Assembly (NCBI RefSeq): GCF_040096285.1
Contig: NZ_JBBMEY010000009.1
Coordinates: 1 to 63,318, forward strand
Direction: 5' to 3'
Origin: Ruminococcoides intestinihominis
GTDB taxonomy: Bacteria > Bacillota > Clostridia > Oscillospirales > Acutalibacteraceae
DNA: 63,318 nt
A program made the position numbers and the translations under genes. The number at the start of each line of letters is the position of its first letter. The first letter of the stretch is position 1. Below, in pieces: positions 26,191-34,354 of the stretch. The notes below the pieces were generated by a model, which was not told the origin of the DNA, did not search any database, and saw nothing but the letters and a program-made list of their open reading frames with translations.

Positions 26191-27870
26191 ATGAGAATAG
26201 AAAATTTACAAACTGATGTTCTGATAATTGGTGGTGGCACTGCCGGATGTTATGCAGCACTGACTATCTCAGAACATAGTGATGCAAAAGTGCTTATTTG
26301 TGAAAAAGCACATATCAAGAGAAGTGGTTGCCTTGCAGCAGGTGTTAATGCACTTAACGCTTATATTGTAGAGGGCAGAACTCCTCAAGACTATGTTGAT
26401 TATGCCAGAAAAGATGCTGACGGTATTGTAAGAGGTGACTTGTTGCTTACAATGTCCGAAAGACTAAATAGTGTAACAGAAAGACTGGAAAAGCTTGGTC
26501 TTGTTATTCTAAAAGATAAAGAGGGTAAGTATGTTACAAGAGGTAACAGAAACCTAAAAATCAATGGTGAAAACATTAAGCCTATTTTGGCTGATGCAGT
26601 AAATGAATTGGATAATGTTACTGCTCTTAACAGAGTTAACATTACTGATTATGCAGTAGAAAATAACCACATTAACGGTGCTTTTGGTATTGGTATCGAG
26701 AATGATACATTCTATGTTATCAAAGCAAAAGCAGTTATTATAGCAACCGGTGGTGCAGCAGGTCTTTACAAGCCTAACAACCCGGGTTTCTCACGACACA
26801 AAATGTGGTATCCACCATTTAATACCGGTGCAGGTTTTGCAATGGGTATCAATGCCGGTGCTGAAATGACAACATTTGAAATGCGTTTCATTGCACTAAG
26901 ATGTAAAGATACAATTGCTCCTACAGGTACATTAGCTCAGGGTGTTGGTGCTAAACAGATTAATTCACTTGGTGAAGTGTATGAAACTAAGTACGGTATT
27001 ACAACATCTCAAAGAGTTTACGGTACAGTAAACGAAAACCTAAACGGTAGAGGTCCTTGTTATTTACAGACAGAGGGCATAACAGAAGAACAAGACGAAT
27101 CTTTGCTAAAGGCTTACTTAAATATGGCACCATCTCAAACCATTAAGTGGATTGAAAGTGGCAAGAACCCTAGTCAGCAGAATGTTGAAATTGAGGGTAC
27201 AGAACCTTACATAGTTGGTGGTCATACAGGAAGTGGATATTGGGTAGATACTAACAGAAAGACTACTATTGACGGACTATATGCAGCAGGTGATGTTGCA
27301 GGTGGTTGTCCTCAAAAGTATGTTACAGGTGCATTAGCCGAAGGCGAAATTGCAGCACTTTCTGTAGTTGAATATATCAAAGATAAAAATGTTGCTACTA
27401 TTGATGATAAGGTAGTTAACAACCACATTGATGAGGTGGAAAACTTCCTAAAAGATAAACATTGTAAGTTTACTACCGAACAACTGGAAGAGGCTATGCA
27501 GACAGTAATGGACTCTTATGCCGGTGGTATCAAAACAAATTATCGTTTCAATGAAAAGCAACTTGAAATAGCAGATTACAAAATCAAGCAGTTAATGGAA
27601 CTTTCAAAGGATTTGTATGCAGAAGATTTCCAAGAACTAATGTATATTTACGAACTGAGAGAAAGACTTACTGTTTGCAGAAGTGTAATCGCTCACCTAA
27701 AAGCAAGAAAAGAAACTCGTTGGCATAGCTTTGCAGAAAATCTTGATTACCCTGAGAAGGATAATGAACATTGGAACAAGTATGTTAACTCTATTCTTGA
27801 AGATGGTGAAATTAAGATTATTACAAGAGAATTAGTGGAGGAGGGTACAAACTATGAGCATTTCAATTGA
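26191..27870 (+). CDS. aprA: Adenylylsulfate (APS) reductase alpha subunit-like flavoprotein
   Basis: 559 residues, fumarate-reductase/AprA flavoprotein fold: VLIIGGGTAGCYAALTISEHS, SGCLAAGVNALNAYI, ATGGAAGLYKPNNP and the AAGDVAGGCPQKYVTGALAEGEIAA block. It reduces APS to sulfite and AMP with its ferredoxin subunit. Located before cysDN with no APS kinase or CysH gene, so it acts as an assimilatory enzyme, as in several clostridia, rather than in sulfate respiration: no dsrAB, qmo or sat is visible. It overlaps aprB by 17 nt. Confidence 0.85.
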   Translation: MRIENLQTDVLIIGGGTAGCYAALTISEHSDAKVLICEKAHIKRSGCLAAGVNALNAYIVEGRTPQDYVDYARKDADGIVRGDLLLTMSERLNSVTERLEKLGLVILKDKEGKYVTRGNRNLKINGENIKPILADAVNELDNVTALNRVNITDYAVENNHINGAFGIGIENDTFYVIKAKAVIIATGGAAGLYKPNNPGFSRHKMWYPPFNTGAGFAMGINAGAEMTTFEMRFIALRCKDTIAPTGTLAQGVGAKQINSLGEVYETKYGITTSQRVYGTVNENLNGRGPCYLQTEGITEEQDESLLKAYLNMAPSQTIKWIESGKNPSQQNVEIEGTEPYIVGGHTGSGYWVDTNRKTTIDGLYAAGDVAGGCPQKYVTGALAEGEIAALSVVEYIKDKNVATIDDKVVNNHIDEVENFLKDKHCKFTTEQLEEAMQTVMDSYAGGIKTNYRFNEKQLEIADYKIKQLMELSKDLYAEDFQELMYIYELRERLTVCRSVIAHLKARKETRWHSFAENLDYPEKDNEHWNKYVNSILEDGEIKIITRELVEEGTNYEHFN

Positions 27871-28168
27871 TAAGGATAAATGTATCGGTTGTGGTAAGTG
27901 TAGAAATGTTTGTCCCGGTACACTAATCAAAATGGATGAAAACAAAAAAGCATATATAAAGTATCCAAAAGATTGTTGGGGATGTACTTCCTGTATTAAG
28001 GAGTGTCCTGTCTATGCAATTAACTTTTTCTTAGGTGCCGATATTGGTGGTATGGGTAGTAATGTCCATACAGAAAAAGAAGGAGATATTCTCCATTGGA
28101 TAATCAATAAACCTGATGGCAAAACAATAAACATAGACATTAATCAGAAAGAGTCAAATAAGTATTAA
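27854..28168 (+). CDS. aprB: AprB-like 2[4Fe-4S] ferredoxin subunit of APS reductase
   Basis: 104 residues. Two cluster motifs are visible: CIGCGKCRNVCPG near residues 10-21 and CWGCTSCIKECP near residues 42-53. The second has the bulky Trp typical of AprB. The C-terminal about 45 residues form a short tail, shorter than dissimilatory AprB, which is about 140-150 residues. It supplies electrons to the AprA flavin. Confidence 0.85.
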   Translation: MSISIDKDKCIGCGKCRNVCPGTLIKMDENKKAYIKYPKDCWGCTSCIKECPVYAINFFLGADIGGMGSNVHTEKEGDILHWIINKPDGKTINIDINQKESNKY

Positions 28169-28188
28169 AGAGGAAAGAAGGAAAGATT

Positions 28189-29088
28189 ATGAGTTATGAT
28201 TCACATCTTGATGCTCTTGAAGCAGAAGCAATTTACATAATGAGAGAGGTTGCAGCAGAGTGTGAAAAACCGGTAATGCTTTACTCAATCGGTAAGGATA
28301 GCTCAGTTATGCTACACCTTGCTATGAAAGCTTTCTATCCTGAGAAACCACCATTCCCATTCCTACATGTTGATACAACATGGAAGTTTAAGGAAATGAT
28401 TGAGTTCCGTGATAGAATTGCTAAGAAGTATGGCATTGATATGCTGGTTTATACTAACCAAGATGGTGTAAAACAGGGTATTAACCCATTTGACCATGGT
28501 TCATCTTATACAGATATTATGAAAACTCAGGCTCTAAAACAAGCCCTAAATAAATACGGCTTTACTGCTGCTTTTGGTGGTGGCCGTAGAGATGAAGAAA
28601 AATCTCGTGCTAAGGAAAGAATTTTCTCATTCCGTAACAAGGCACAGGCTTGGGACCCTAAGAATCAGCGTCCTGAAATGTGGAAACTTTACAACACTAA
28701 GATTGAAAAAGGCGAATCAATCCGTGTATTCCCAATTTCAAACTGGACAGAAAAAGATATTTGGCAGTATATTAAGAGAGAAAATATTGAGATTGTTCCT
28801 CTTTACTTTGCTGATGTTCGTCCTGTTGTTGAGAGAGATGGCAACCTAATTATGGTTGATGATGACCGTATGCGTCTAAAAGAAGGCGAAAAGCCAATGA
28901 TGAAGTCAGTTAGATTCAGAACACTTGGCTGTTATCCACTAACAGGTGGTGTAGAATCTACTGCTCATACTCTTGACGAAATTATTGACGAAACATTAAG
29001 TGCAGTATCATCAGAAAGAACTTCCAGAGTTATTGACAATGAGGCTGCCGGTAGTATGGAAAGAAGAAAGAGAGAGGGATATTTCTAA
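28189..29088 (+). CDS. cysD: Sulfate adenylyltransferase small subunit
   Basis: 299 residues. PP-loop SIGKDSSVMLHLAMKAF near residue 32, with FGGGRRDEEKSRAKER and CYPLTGGVES typical of CysD. With CysN it forms APS from ATP and sulfate. It has a strong AGGAAAG ribosome site, and its stop overlaps the cysN start by 1 nt. Confidence 0.94.
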   Translation: MSYDSHLDALEAEAIYIMREVAAECEKPVMLYSIGKDSSVMLHLAMKAFYPEKPPFPFLHVDTTWKFKEMIEFRDRIAKKYGIDMLVYTNQDGVKQGINPFDHGSSYTDIMKTQALKQALNKYGFTAAFGGGRRDEEKSRAKERIFSFRNKAQAWDPKNQRPEMWKLYNTKIEKGESIRVFPISNWTEKDIWQYIKRENIEIVPLYFADVRPVVERDGNLIMVDDDRMRLKEGEKPMMKSVRFRTLGCYPLTGGVESTAHTLDEIIDETLSAVSSERTSRVIDNEAAGSMERRKREGYF

Positions 29089-30779
29089 TGAAAGGTTTAC
29101 TAAAATTTATTACTTGTGGTAGTGTTGATGACGGTAAGTCCACTCTAATCGGTCATATTCTTTATGACTCAAAGCTACTATATGCAGACCAAGAAAAAGC
29201 CCTTGAACTAGACAGTAAGGTCGGTTCAAGAAACGGTAAAATTGACTATTCACTTCTTCTTGACGGTCTAATGGCAGAGAGAGAACAGGGGATCACAATT
29301 GATGTAGCATACCGTTACTTTACAACAGATAACCGTTCTTTCATTGTTGCCGATACTCCCGGTCACGAAGAATATACTCGTAATATGGCAGTTGGTGCAT
29401 CATTTGCCGATCTTGCAGTTATTCTAATTGACGCTTCACAAGGTGTTCTTGTACAGACAAGAAGACATGCAAGAATTTGCTCACTAATGGGTATTAAGTA
29501 CTTTGTTTTTGCAGTAAACAAGATGGACCTTGTAAAGTATGACAAAGCTACTTTTGATAAAATCACAGACCAAATTAACGAACTAAAGGCTGAACTAGAC
29601 CTTGAAAATGTTGTTATTATCCCACTATCAGCTACTGAGGGTGACAATATTACTGTTAAGTCAGAGAACATTCCTTGGTATGATGGCAAGACACTTCTTG
29701 ATTATCTTGAAACTGTTGATATTAAGTCATCAGATAACGAAAAAGGTTTCTATATGCCTGTACAGAGAGTATGCCGTCCTGACCATACATTCAGAGGTTT
29801 TCAGGGACAAATTGAGTCAGGTGAAATTTCTGTCGGTGATGAAATCACAACACTTCCAAGTAATGAAAAAGCAAAGGTTAAGCAGATTCTTGTTGTTGAT
29901 AAAGATAGCAAAACTGCAAAGGTTGGTCAACCTGCCACAATTACACTTGATAAAGAAGTGGATGTATCAAGAGGTTGCGTACTAACTAAAGACTCAGAAA
30001 TCGGTGTTTATAAGAAGTTAAGAGCTTCACTTCTATGGATGGATGACAATACACTAACAGAGGGTACTGACTACCTTGTAAAGCTAGGTACAAAGACTAT
30101 TCCTGCTATTGTTACAAAGATTGAATATGCAGTTGATGTAAACACAGGTGAACATATTCAGAAGGATGAACTAAACAAGAACGAAATTGCTCTATGTGAC
30201 ATTCTTCTAACAGAACCAATCGTTGTAGATAAGTTTGATAACCACAAAACTCTAGGTGAACTTATCCTTATTGACAGAGTTACAAATATGACATCAGCTT
30301 GCGGTGTTGTAGAAGAAACTCTTGAAAAGGCTGATTACGGCACACATAAAGCATCATTTAAGAAAGGTGAAGTTGAAGCCAGAGGCGATATTTTTGAAGA
30401 ATTCTATTATGACTCAGCTAGTCAGAATGTTCTAAAGTATCAGCCTGTTAACAACACTTATTCTGTTGGTGATACTATTCCTACTGTTGGTGACTCTTAT
30501 AATTACCCTGATAGCTTTGACATTATCGTACTAAGAGATAGTGTTGCTGTTAAGGTTAGAGATAAGAAGATTACAGAGATTATCCCAACTTCTGAATATC
30601 AGTATGGTAATGTACCTGTAGTTAACGGCAGAGGCTTTGAAGTAAATGCATCTTCTGATGAAGATATTAAGTCATTCTTAGCAGAATATAAGGCTTACGA
30701 AGAAGATAATAATAATGACTTCTTTACTAAGTGGCTAGACTTTGATACATACCGTAAGGTTGTTTTCAGCGTAAAGTAA
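29088..30779 (+). CDS. cysN: Sulfate adenylyltransferase large subunit (GTPase), C-terminally extended
   Basis: 563 residues. G1 GSVDDGKSTLIGHILYD, G3 DTPGHEEYTRN, G4 NKMDLV place it as the EF-Tu-like CysN GTPase that drives APS synthesis. The family core ends near 430; the last about 140 residues (with ARGDIFEEFYYD) are an extension without a P-loop, so it is not an APS kinase domain. Absence of APS kinase fits direct APS reduction by AprAB. Confidence 0.9.
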   Translation: MKGLLKFITCGSVDDGKSTLIGHILYDSKLLYADQEKALELDSKVGSRNGKIDYSLLLDGLMAEREQGITIDVAYRYFTTDNRSFIVADTPGHEEYTRNMAVGASFADLAVILIDASQGVLVQTRRHARICSLMGIKYFVFAVNKMDLVKYDKATFDKITDQINELKAELDLENVVIIPLSATEGDNITVKSENIPWYDGKTLLDYLETVDIKSSDNEKGFYMPVQRVCRPDHTFRGFQGQIESGEISVGDEITTLPSNEKAKVKQILVVDKDSKTAKVGQPATITLDKEVDVSRGCVLTKDSEIGVYKKLRASLLWMDDNTLTEGTDYLVKLGTKTIPAIVTKIEYAVDVNTGEHIQKDELNKNEIALCDILLTEPIVVDKFDNHKTLGELILIDRVTNMTSACGVVEETLEKADYGTHKASFKKGEVEARGDIFEEFYYDSASQNVLKYQPVNNTYSVGDTIPTVGDSYNYPDSFDIIVLRDSVAVKVRDKKITEIIPTSEYQYGNVPVVNGRGFEVNASSDEDIKSFLAEYKAYEEDNNNDFFTKWLDFDTYRKVVFSVK

Positions 30780-30882
30780 GTTTTTCTGTAACAAGAAATT
30801 AAGATTATCTAAAATGGATTATCTGAAAATGATTATCTAATAATTAAAATTATTTTCAATTAAATAGAATAATTGTTTCTCT

Positions 30883-30917
30883 AAATTGCTGATGTATTTT
30901 GCATCAGCAATTTTTTA
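30883..30917 (+). terminator. Terminator of the sulfur operon
   Basis: AATTGCTGATG, loop TATTTTG, CATCAGCAATT, then TTTTTA. The stretch 30780-30882 upstream is AT-rich with no gene. Confidence 0.85.
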
Positions 30918-30930
30918 TGCCTGATTTTAT

Positions 30931-30959
30931 TTGACTCTAATAATTTCAATAATTAAAAT
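30931..30959 (+). promoter_or_regulatory. Promoter of the interrupted cytidylate-kinase-like gene
   Basis: TTGACT, 17-nt spacer, TAAAAT, followed by TTGGAGG and a TTG start at 30990. Confidence 0.5.
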
Positions 30960-30989
30960 AATGATAACAATTTGTTGGAGGTAAATAAC

Positions 30990-31396
30990 TTGAAAGAAAA
31001 ATTGGCTCTATAATAAATGTTGGGGTAAGAAAAATAGAGCCTACGAAAAAATATAAAAAGTAGAGCATAAATTTGAAAAATCCGTTAAAATGGAATTGAC
31101 AAAAAACCAGAACGGAGGTCAAAATTATGCTCTACATTCATTTTATCGAAAAGCTAACAGGATTGCAAGGCATAACAATAAATAACATTGAAAGCAATGA
31201 AATAGCAAAGAACCACTTAATCAAAAAGGAAAAGTGCAGAGAATCATATTTCAATTACTATACTTCCTATGAATGGGGTAAACCTCAGTATTATGACTTG
31301 TGTGTAAATACAAGCAGTATGGATTTAGATGATTTGGTTCATCATGTAGAATCTTATATTAATACGAATATAAGTAATCATATTGGAAAAAAGTAA
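30990..31396 (+). pseudogene. Cytidylate-kinase-like gene interrupted by an IS end
   Basis: The 5' stub is a TTG start with about four codons behind GGAGG. It is followed at 31004 by the left end of an ISL3-type element, and from about 31203 by the last about 64 codons of a cytidylate-kinase-like protein (ESYFNYYTSYEWGKPQYYDLCVNTSSM). The open frame 31127-31396 joins the first 25 transposase codons in frame to this kinase tail. The kinase P-loop half is gone, so no activity is expected. Identification of the tail is from recognised pattern, moderate certainty. Confidence 0.6.
31004..31202 (+). mobile_element. Left-end remnant of ISL3-family element
   Basis: Almost identical to the first 199-200 bp of the element at 52581-53748, starting GGCTCTATAATAAATG and including the transposase ribosome site and first codons. 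The right part and right inverted repeat are deleted. Confidence 0.85.
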
Positions 31397-31406
31397 TAGA
31401 TATAAA

Positions 31407-31447
31407 GGCTAAGGAGAATTTTCTATGAGAAGGTTCTCCTTATAGCC
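31407..31447. other. Hairpin downstream of the kinase remnant
   Basis: GGCTAAGGAGAA pairs with TTCTCCTT-A-TAGCC. There is no good T-tract, so terminator function is uncertain. Confidence 0.35.
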
Positions 31448-31481
31448 ATATCATAAATAAAATGAAAATAGAGGAATTGTT

Positions 31482-32348
31482 ATGAGTTCAATTTTTATAA
31501 TTATTGCAGGTATATTGTGGGGGATAATCTCAGTATTTGTCACATCTCTAAAGTCAATAGGTTTTTCTTCAATGGAAGTAGTAGCCCTAAGAGTTATCTT
31601 TTCAGCAATTATTTTATTAATATACCTACTAGTTACTGATAGAAGTAAATTGAAAATAAAGCTAAAGGATATACCTCTATTTTGTGGTACAGGTATTTGC
31701 AGTATAGTGTTCTTTAATTTTTGTTATTTTCAGTCAATAGAAATTATTGGTGGTGCAGCAATTCCGGCATTGTTGCTTTATACTGCTCCTATATTTGTTA
31801 TGTTTATGTCACTGTTTTTATTTAAAGAAAATATAACAGTAAAGAAAGTTATTTCACTTTTAGTAACTATTCTTGGAATGTGTTTTTTGACAGGTGTGTT
31901 TTCCGGTAAAGAAACCATTACACTAGAAGGTTTTTTATATGGTTTAGGAGCAGGTTTTGGTTATGCACTTTACAGTATTTTGGGAAAGTTCTTATTGAAA
32001 AAATATGACTCTATGACTATTACAACATATACATTTGTAGTGGCATCTGTAGCAGTAATTCCGTTTTCAGGGATAATCAAAGACTATAATTTAATGCTAA
32101 ATACAGAAAGCCTTTTGTGGTCACTGGGTCTAGCTTTAGTATGTACAATTTTACCTTTTATTTTATATACAAAAGGTCTACTGAAGATTGAGGCAGGCAA
32201 GGCGTCAATCGTTGCAACAGTAGAACCATTTGTAGCTGCAATAATTGGTGTAACAGTATTTAGCGAAAGTATAACAGTAGAAAAAATTATAGGTATGGTT
32301 TTAATTTTATTCGCAATCATACTTTTAAATATAAGAAAAGCAAAGTAA
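31482..32348 (+). CDS. EamA/DMT family transporter
   Basis: 288 residues with ten hydrophobic helices in two EamA repeats. FIIIAGILWGIISVFV at the N-terminus and the closing repeat-2 segment KASIVATVEPFVAAIIGVTVFSESIT are standard for the drug/metabolite transporter superfamily. The substrate is often amino acids or their derivatives, not readable here. It is the only intact gene in a decayed 2-kb patch. Confidence 0.85.
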   Translation: MSSIFIIIAGILWGIISVFVTSLKSIGFSSMEVVALRVIFSAIILLIYLLVTDRSKLKIKLKDIPLFCGTGICSIVFFNFCYFQSIEIIGGAAIPALLLYTAPIFVMFMSLFLFKENITVKKVISLLVTILGMCFLTGVFSGKETITLEGFLYGLGAGFGYALYSILGKFLLKKYDSMTITTYTFVVASVAVIPFSGIIKDYNLMLNTESLLWSLGLALVCTILPFILYTKGLLKIEAGKASIVATVEPFVAAIIGVTVFSESITVEKIIGMVLILFAIILLNIRKAK

Positions 32349-32369
32349 TAATGTAATGGAGGTATTTGT

Positions 32370-32971
32370 ATGGATATAAAAAATGTTATCAATCAGTATT
32401 ATGATATGGTTCATAAAATTGCTTATAGCAAAACTCAAAGTGTTAATGATGCTGACGATTTAACACAAGAAGTATTTTTAAAATATCTTCAGTCAGACAA
32501 AAAGTTTGATAGTGATGACCATATTAAAAATCGGTTAATAAGGGTTACAATCAATACCTATTTCCATAAAAAAGGCAAAGAAAAATTAAAACTTAATGGC
32601 AGAAAAATTCCGGCAGAAAATCTTGAAGTGGAAAATTATTGGACAGAAATTGATGATACACTTGATGTTCAAGATTGTGAAATGGTAATGACAAAGTATT
32701 GTATGAGTTGTTTTGGCAAACCTGAATTTGAAAAGTATCTTCAAATTATGGATATAGATACTATAATGATTGCAGGTGTAACTGCCTCAGGTGCAATTAG
32801 ATATACTGTAATGGATGCCCACTGTAGAGGTTATAATGTTATTGTAGTAAAAGATGCAATAGCCGATAGAATCCCGGTGCAGTGTATTGGAATTTGTTTG
32901 ATATGGAAATGAACTTTGCCAAGACTATGTCAACAGATAATGCAATTAAACTAATTGAGCAGTATTCATAA
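32370..32971 (+). pseudogene. Chimera of an ECF sigma factor N-terminus and an isochorismatase-like C-terminus, frameshifted
   Basis: Codons 1 to about 85 look like sigma-70 region 2 (DDLTQEVFLKYL, RLIRVTINTYFHKK). From about codon 104 the frame is an isochorismatase/cysteine-hydrolase tail (MVMTKYCMSCFGKPEF, IDTIMIAGVTASGAIRYTVMDAHCRGY), with Ala where the catalytic Cys is expected. A frameshift near 32876 ends the open frame at 32912, whereas the other frame continues sensibly (AVYWNLFDMEMNFAKTM) to a stop at 32971. Probably a deletion fusion of two genes, now decayed. Confidence 0.65.
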
Positions 32972-33010
32972 GAAAACCTCCCTAATGTTTTAACGATAGG
33001 GAGGTTTTCT
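32971..33010. terminator. Bidirectional terminator
   Basis: AGAAAACCTCCCT/AGGGAGGTTTTCT stem, placed between two convergent units; the runs of A and T within the stem give a T-tract in both directions. Confidence 0.8.
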
Positions 33011-34200
33011 TAATCAAAAAATTCATTTTTTAGTAGCAATTTATATTTGCCTGAAAGTTTATCGTCAATTTCCATTTTGTTATGAAGATAAACACTTTGT
33101 ACAAGTCCAACACCAAAGAACATTGACATTACAGATGTACCACCTTGTGAGAAGAATGGAAGTGTAATACCTACAACAGGCAAGAATCCAAGTACCATTC
33201 CAAGGTTAATGATTGTTTGAGTTGTCAGCATACCGAAAAGACCATAACAAATGCACCTACCAGCAATATCCTTTGATTTTATGGCAATTACAATAATCTT
33301 AACCATCAGCAAAATTAGAATTAGTATAAGCACAATGCACCCAACAAATCCCAATTCTTCACCTGCTACAGTAAAGATAAAGTCGTTCTGTTGTTCAGGC
33401 ACAATGTTGTTCTGTACTCTAGTACCCTTACCTATTCCTGAACCGAATATTCCACCTGATGCAATAGAAACCTTACCTTGATATTGTTGCCAACCATAGT
33501 CAGTTAGTGCATTACCGTCAAGGTCAAACAGTGCAAGTATTCTGTTTCTGTGTTCATCATTCATTACAAAGCTCCAAATAAACGGAATACAGATGACCAC
33601 TGCACCTAAAGCAATAGCAAAGTATCTTAACTGTACACCGGCAGTAAATGCCATAATAGCAAACATCATTAAGAAAATTAATGCTGAACCGTCATCACCT
33701 TGAAAGTGAATAATAACAATAGGTATCATAGCATGAATAAATAAAAGTAACACACCTTTTATATACTTAATAAGACCATTTTCCACAGTATAAGCAAGGT
33801 GCTTAGAAAAAGTGATAATAAAGCAAATTTTCATTAATTCAGATGGCTGAAATGTCATACCACCCGGTAGCCTGATCCAAGCAGTATCATCAGTACCGGT
33901 AACTGTAATACCGAATAAAAATACAGATACTGCAAGTAGTATCCCAACAATAGTCCAAATGTACCAGTATTTCAAAAGATTAATGTAATCAATAACAGAA
34001 AAAATTATTGCTCCTAAAATACCAATACCTACTGCAATAATCTGAGATTGTAAGTAGTTTGAGTCAGTAGCCCTCTGCAAACTATAAATCAAAATAAAGC
34101 TATATACGGTAGCACTTAGTGTTAAAAGCCATAACAACTTGTCTGTATTTGCTATGTAATCTTTAATAGAGTGTATTAAGTTTTTTATCTGTGCCACCAC
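33010..34200 (-). CDS. rodA: Rod-shape-determining glycosyltransferase RodA (FtsW/RodA/SpoVE family)
   Basis: 396 residues with about ten transmembrane helices. The SEDS signature is clear: GMTFQPSELMKI, GDDGSALIFLMMF, QQNDFIFTVAGEELGFVG and GITLPFFSQGGTSVMSMF. RodA polymerises glycan strands for cell elongation, partnering a class B PBP not present here. GTG start (two successive GTG codons). It is a single-gene unit with its own promoter. Confidence 0.88.
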   Translation of the reverse strand: MVAQIKNLIHSIKDYIANTDKLLWLLTLSATVYSFILIYSLQRATDSNYLQSQIIAVGIGILGAIIFSVIDYINLLKYWYIWTIVGILLAVSVFLFGITVTGTDDTAWIRLPGGMTFQPSELMKICFIITFSKHLAYTVENGLIKYIKGVLLLFIHAMIPIVIIHFQGDDGSALIFLMMFAIMAFTAGVQLRYFAIALGAVVICIPFIWSFVMNDEHRNRILALFDLDGNALTDYGWQQYQGKVSIASGGIFGSGIGKGTRVQNNIVPEQQNDFIFTVAGEELGFVGCIVLILILILLMVKIIVIAIKSKDIAGRCICYGLFGMLTTQTIINLGMVLGFLPVVGITLPFFSQGGTSVMSMFFGVGLVQSVYLHNKMEIDDKLSGKYKLLLKNEFFD

Positions 34201-34211
34201 CTTTCTAAAAT

Positions 34212-34240
34212 ATTATAATAAAAAAATATGTCATAATCAA
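34212..34240 (-). promoter_or_regulatory. Promoter of rodA
   Basis: Minus strand TTGATT, 17-nt spacer, TATAAT. On the plus strand a TATAAT at 34304-34309 probably serves fhs, but its -35 is weak. Confidence 0.6.
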
Positions 34241-34354
34241 GAAATTATTGAAATAACTGATTTATATTTCTTTTAAGACAATTTATTATTACTACTTCTA
34301 TGATATAATCAAAATGTTAATTTAGTATTCAAATTTGATATAAGGAGAGTTGTT

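Noticed and set aside
26191..28168. AprAB as evidence of sulfate respiration
   Set aside because: No dsrAB, qmo or sat in the window; the genes sit among assimilatory genes with a small sulfite reductase and CysDN.
34235..34260. TATTGAAATAA between rodA and fhs resembles the sulfur operator core
   Set aside because: Only 11 bases match, the TAGGA half is missing, and neither neighbour is a sulfur gene.
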